Below, piece by piece: positions 11,276 to 13,057 of a stretch of DNA of 13,057 nt. Below the pieces are notes generated by a model. It made no database searches, was not told the DNA's origin, and saw nothing but the letters and a program-made list of their open reading frames with translations. The stretch is taken from the NCBI GenBank assembly GCA_937996825.1, contig CALKUJ010000280.1, positions 1 through 13,057 on the forward strand. Reading direction: 5' to 3'. Every line of letters starts with the position of its first letter. Position 1 is the stretch's first letter. Source of the stretch: an uncultured Polynucleobacter sp. (GTDB taxonomy: Bacteria > Pseudomonadota > Gammaproteobacteria > Burkholderiales > Burkholderiaceae). The translations under genes and the position numbers were made by a program.

Positions 11276-11415
11276 CAGACTTCGCACATGAAGACATCTC
11301 AAATATTGCCTTGCTTTGCTTTGTGCTTGGCGTTGGCTTCTTAACTTTCCTTGGTGTAGCACTTGCCTACATCACAACCCTTTTTTTAATGGAATCATTC
11401 AATGACCGTGATTAA
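11272..11415 (+). CDS. small single-span membrane protein, 47 aa
   Basis: 47 residues from ATG 11272. A short acidic N-terminus (MTDFAHEDIS) leads into one long hydrophobic stretch (IALLCFVLGVGFLTFLGVAL and on), ending with MESFNDRD. GAGGTG lies about 9 nt before the ATG, and ATGA overlaps the previous stop. A longer frame from 11206 only shadows the preceding gene. Single-span, role unknown. Confidence 0.74.
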   Translation: MTDFAHEDISNIALLCFVLGVGFLTFLGVALAYITTLFLMESFNDRD

Positions 11416-11782
11416 CGCCTTCCACCCAGATTACGTCAAGACGTATATGCAGGACTTTATGAAAAGCATCCAAGTGCAGAATAAGCACAAGATGTCATCG
11501 CACAGCATGGCTGAGTTGACGGATGAAGCTCGAAAGACAAACCCAACGCATGGGACAATTCATCACTTGATTAAGCCACTTCACGTCAATCGAGTCCCAC
11601 AAAGGATGGGAGTTCGAGCAAAAGGTTACAAGATGACAATGGCTGAAGTGATGGATGATCTTGTGGAAGTTAAGCAAAAGAAACTAACCACCAAAGAAAA
11701 GATTGACCTCGCACCTCGTGAGTTCAAGATTTACAGCCGAGCTGGTACAGCAAACGTCACACCTAAAGGAAAGAAGAAATGA
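11402..11782 (+). CDS. hypothetical basic phage protein, 126 aa
   Basis: 126 residues starting MTVINAFHPDYVKTYMQDFM. Rich in lysine, methionine and histidine. A middle helix (AKGYKMTMAEVMDDLVEVKQ) precedes a basic C-terminal part (REFKIYSRAGTANVTPKGKK). The final part could contact nucleic acid; no known domain is recognised. The ATG overlaps the previous gene by 14 nt, a larger overlap than elsewhere, and only a weak GGAA stands before it, so the exact start is less sure. The last codons contain the Shine-Dalgarno AAAGGA of the MazG-like gene. Confidence 0.78.
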   Translation: MTVINAFHPDYVKTYMQDFMKSIQVQNKHKMSSHSMAELTDEARKTNPTHGTIHHLIKPLHVNRVPQRMGVRAKGYKMTMAEVMDDLVEVKQKKLTTKEKIDLAPREFKIYSRAGTANVTPKGKKK

Positions 11783-12087
11783 GTTATTCAGAATTGGAAT
11801 TGAAGGTATTGCGTTGGTCTGAAGCGCGAAAGATTATTCCCAACAGCACAGCATTGGCACAGTTGCAAAAACTTGAAGAAGAAGTGAATGAGCTTCGTGA
11901 TGGCATCACATCAAACAACATGAAAGAAATTGTTGATGGTGTGGGAGATTGCACCGTTGTACTTATAAACATCTGCGCTTTGCTTGACGTTAATCTGACT
12001 GATTGTTTGGCTCATGCTTACGAGCAGATTAAAGACCGCAAAGGTTACATGAATGAAGAAGGAATATTTGTAAAGGAGACTGTGTAA
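11779..12087 (+). CDS. MazG-like nucleotide pyrophosphohydrolase
   Basis: 102 residues, the usual size of single-domain phage MazG-like proteins. The family's metal-binding pattern is visible: LQKLEEEVNEL (E34, E35, E38) and, on the next helix, EIVDGVGDCTVVL (E50, D53, D57). WSEAR at residues 13-17 and DRKGYMNEEGIFVKE at the end also fit. Such enzymes cut nucleoside triphosphates (possibly dNTPs, modified nucleotides or the alarmone pathway) to monophosphate and pyrophosphate using magnesium; the true substrate cannot be told from the sequence. In phages they are thought to clean the nucleotide pool or counter host starvation responses. ATGA overlap with the previous gene. Confidence 0.88.
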   Translation: MSYSELELKVLRWSEARKIIPNSTALAQLQKLEEEVNELRDGITSNNMKEIVDGVGDCTVVLINICALLDVNLTDCLAHAYEQIKDRKGYMNEEGIFVKETV

Positions 12088-12260
12088 TGGGTAAAGGCAG
12101 CCAAGCGAGACCTATTCCTGATCGCAAAACATTTGAATCCAATTGGGACGCAATCTTTAAGAAGACAGAGGACAGTTTTAGGTTATGCGCTGATTGCGGT
12201 CAGCCGATTCATAAAGACTTAATCCACACCTGTTCACCGCAAGTGAAAGAAGACAAATGA
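12087..12260 (+). CDS. 'MGKGSxxRP' phage protein with zinc-knuckle end
   Basis: 57 residues. MGKGSQARPIPDRKTFESNW then DAIF is the short conserved phage leader that usually makes up the whole protein. Here it continues with CADCGQPIHKDLIHTC, a CxxC...HxxxxHxC pattern that can hold one zinc ion. AAAGGAG stands about 9 nt before the ATG. TAATG and ATGA overlaps at the two ends support a real gene. A zinc knuckle suggests nucleic-acid or protein contact; function is unknown. Confidence 0.78.
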   Translation: MGKGSQARPIPDRKTFESNWDAIFKKTEDSFRLCADCGQPIHKDLIHTCSPQVKEDK

Positions 12261-12514
12261 CAGACATCAACGAAACATTGGCAGAACGTGCCAAAACTCA
12301 TGGACACTTTGAAAGTCAAGCGCAAATCTGTCAAGCATTGACGGGAATGGCTAGGAGTCGTCATGGTTGGCATAGTCTTGAAGATGACCAGCGAGAGTCT
12401 TTGGAAATGATTATTCACAAGATTGCTCGTATTCTTAATGGCAATCCAAACGTGAAAGATCACTGGCATGACATTGCTGGATATGCAATATTGGTGGCGA
12501 ACAGATTGAAATGA
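12257..12514 (+). CDS. DUF6378 phage protein
   Basis: 85 residues. The start (LAERAKTHGHFES), the middle DDQRESLEMIIHKIARILNG and the end DHWHDIAGYAILV match the DUF6378 pattern 'ERxxtYGdf ... EaLdMIxhKiARIlxG ... DxWxDiaGYaxL', widespread in phages. The conserved E, H, K, D and H residues resemble the all-alpha NTP-pyrophosphohydrolase layout, so a nucleotide-related role is possible, all the more next to the MazG-like gene, but this is inference. Translation is probably coupled to both neighbours by ATGA overlaps. Confidence 0.87.
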   Translation: MTDINETLAERAKTHGHFESQAQICQALTGMARSRHGWHSLEDDQRESLEMIIHKIARILNGNPNVKDHWHDIAGYAILVANRLK

Positions 12515-12891
12515 AGTCAGTCCAGCGACCAAGGCTCATCAAAGCAATCATGGATAAACCTTTGACGGCCACCGAAGTGTCAAAGGTTATTCATTGCCAC
12601 GTGCGTCACGCAAGAGCAATCTTGCATGAGCTTTACAAGAATGGCAACGTGTTCATTCAAGAGTGGCATCCTGCTGAGTACCGCGACATTCCGACTGCTG
12701 CTTACCGTTATGGCATTGGCGTTGATGCCGTCAAGCCAAAGCCTATGACGAGTACGCAGCGCGTCCAGAAGATGCGCGAGAAGGAAGATGTGGAGAAGAA
12801 GGCGTTTCGTTTAGCACGTGAACGCCAGCTTCACAGAAAGATCAAACGCGACCCGTTGACGGCTGCGTTCTTTGGGTCAGCGTCCAAGTAA
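12511..12891 (+). CDS. putative winged-helix-like DNA-binding phage protein
   Basis: 126 residues. The first ~60 (LIKAIMDKPLTATEVSKVIH, HVRHARAILHELYKNGNVFI, QEWHP) fit a winged-helix: a helix, the 'LTATEVSKVI' turn, a recognition helix and a strand-like wing. The rest is basic and helical (RVQKMREKEDVEKKAFRLAR and on). It ends in AAFFGSASK. Probably a DNA-binding regulator or replication accessory protein; no catalytic motif is seen. It is the last gene of the right operon. Its last 15 nt overlap a convergent minus-strand gene. Confidence 0.77.
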   Translation: MKSVQRPRLIKAIMDKPLTATEVSKVIHCHVRHARAILHELYKNGNVFIQEWHPAEYRDIPTAAYRYGIGVDAVKPKPMTSTQRVQKMREKEDVEKKAFRLARERQLHRKIKRDPLTAAFFGSASK

Positions 12892-13020
12892 GCCGTACTT
12901 GGCTAGTTCATCATCAATCTGTTGTTGAGTGATGACGGGATGCTCTTGAGCCAACAAGTCAGGAGCAGCAACTCCCATTGCAGCAGCAGTTGCAGCAGTT
13001 TTACGCCAAGGGTCAAAGGC
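12877..13020 (-). CDS. C-terminal part of a convergent phage gene, cut at window end
   Basis: On the minus strand an open frame enters at the junction with adapter sequence and ends at TGA (12877-12879): 47 codons, from AFDPWRKTAATAAAMGVAAP to the end IDDELAKYGLLGR. Composition and codon use are like the rest of the window and an alanine-rich stretch is present. The N-terminus is missing. It overlaps the end of the preceding plus-strand gene by 15 nt. The opposite direction marks the start of another module, perhaps a structural one; I do not recognise the protein. Confidence 0.65.
   Translation of the reverse strand, partial: AFDPWRKTAATAAAMGVAAPDLLAQEHPVITQQQIDDELAKYGLLGR
12884..12902. other. 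hairpin between convergent genes
   Basis: CCAAGTA-AGCCG-TACTTGG is a perfect 7-bp stem with a 5-nt loop, across the TAA of the plus-strand gene and inside the end of the minus-strand gene. There is no T-tract on either strand, so a bidirectional intrinsic terminator is only possible, not clear. Confidence 0.4.
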
Positions 13021-13021
13021 T

Positions 13022-13055
13022 AGATCGGAAGAGCACACGTCTGAACTCCAGTCAC
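13022..13055 (+). other. Illumina TruSeq adapter sequence (artefact)
   Basis: From 13022 the sequence reads AGATCGGAAGAGCACACGTC and continues through CTGAACTCCAGTCAC, the standard TruSeq read-1 3' adapter, followed by two further bases that would begin the index. It is not biological. Genuine insert sequence ends at 13020-13021, so the contig edge here is a library or assembly artefact. Confidence 0.98.
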
Positions 13056-13057
13056 CT

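Noticed and set aside
11090..11415. Holin/antiholin pair
   Set aside because: Two adjacent small membrane proteins are suggestive, but no endolysin or spanin is near and no holin-specific feature is visible.

Overview
The window reads as part of a tailed (Caudovirales-type) phage genome or prophage, most likely from a betaproteobacterial (Burkholderiales-like) host. Evidence: tightly packed small genes with 1-8 nt overlaps (ATGA, TAATG), a divergent early/regulatory switch, a phage replication and recombination set, and many tiny proteins of types I know from Burkholderiales phages (RDYFAAKAM, HAEFIKAWADG, EPVAW, the 'MGKGSxxRP' leader, DUF6378). The host is inferred from family resemblance. 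No rRNA, tRNA, insertion sequence or CRISPR array was seen.

Left arm (1-6796, all on the minus strand). Reading leftward from the switch: a Cro-like HTH regulator, a RuvC-like Holliday junction resolvase, a string of seven small unknown genes (6046 down to 4593), a RecB/Cas4-like PD-(D/E)XK nuclease, and a putative ssDNA-binding protein. A strong intrinsic terminator follows, then a 37-codon ORF coupled to a large primase-helicase (CHC2 zinc finger, TOPRIM, RecA-like ATPase). Next come a gene-free stretch of about 200 bp full of CATTTGTC/GACAAATG iterons and a large inverted repeat (a candidate replication origin), and a hypothetical gene cut by the left edge.

Switch (about 6785-6838). A short divergent region holds a perfect 8+8 bp dyad over the start of the Cro-like gene, plus a second imperfect dyad. 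These are candidate operators.

Right arm (6839-12891, plus strand). One basic helical protein, a hairpin-rich gap with a good extended -10 promoter (7352-7379), then an operon of about 18 small genes. They include a pentapeptide-repeat protein with eight almost identical 15-bp repeats, small membrane proteins, an EPVAW-type protein, a MazG-like pyrophosphohydrolase, a short zinc-knuckle protein, a DUF6378 protein and a possible DNA-binding protein. Nearly every gene starts on the stop codon of the one before it.

Right end. A convergent minus-strand gene (C-terminal 47 codons only) is cut at 13021, where Illumina TruSeq adapter sequence begins. The last 36 bases are therefore a library artefact and not phage DNA.

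Most unusual: (i) the iteron cluster beside the primase-helicase; (ii) an 18-bp gene-junction module that encodes the C-terminal ARGEA tail, the next gene's Shine-Dalgarno and its ATGA start all at once, present three times in a row, with a related GE(A/V)-ATGA form on the other arm; (iii) signs of swapped C-terminal tails and nested palindromes around 10789-10833.
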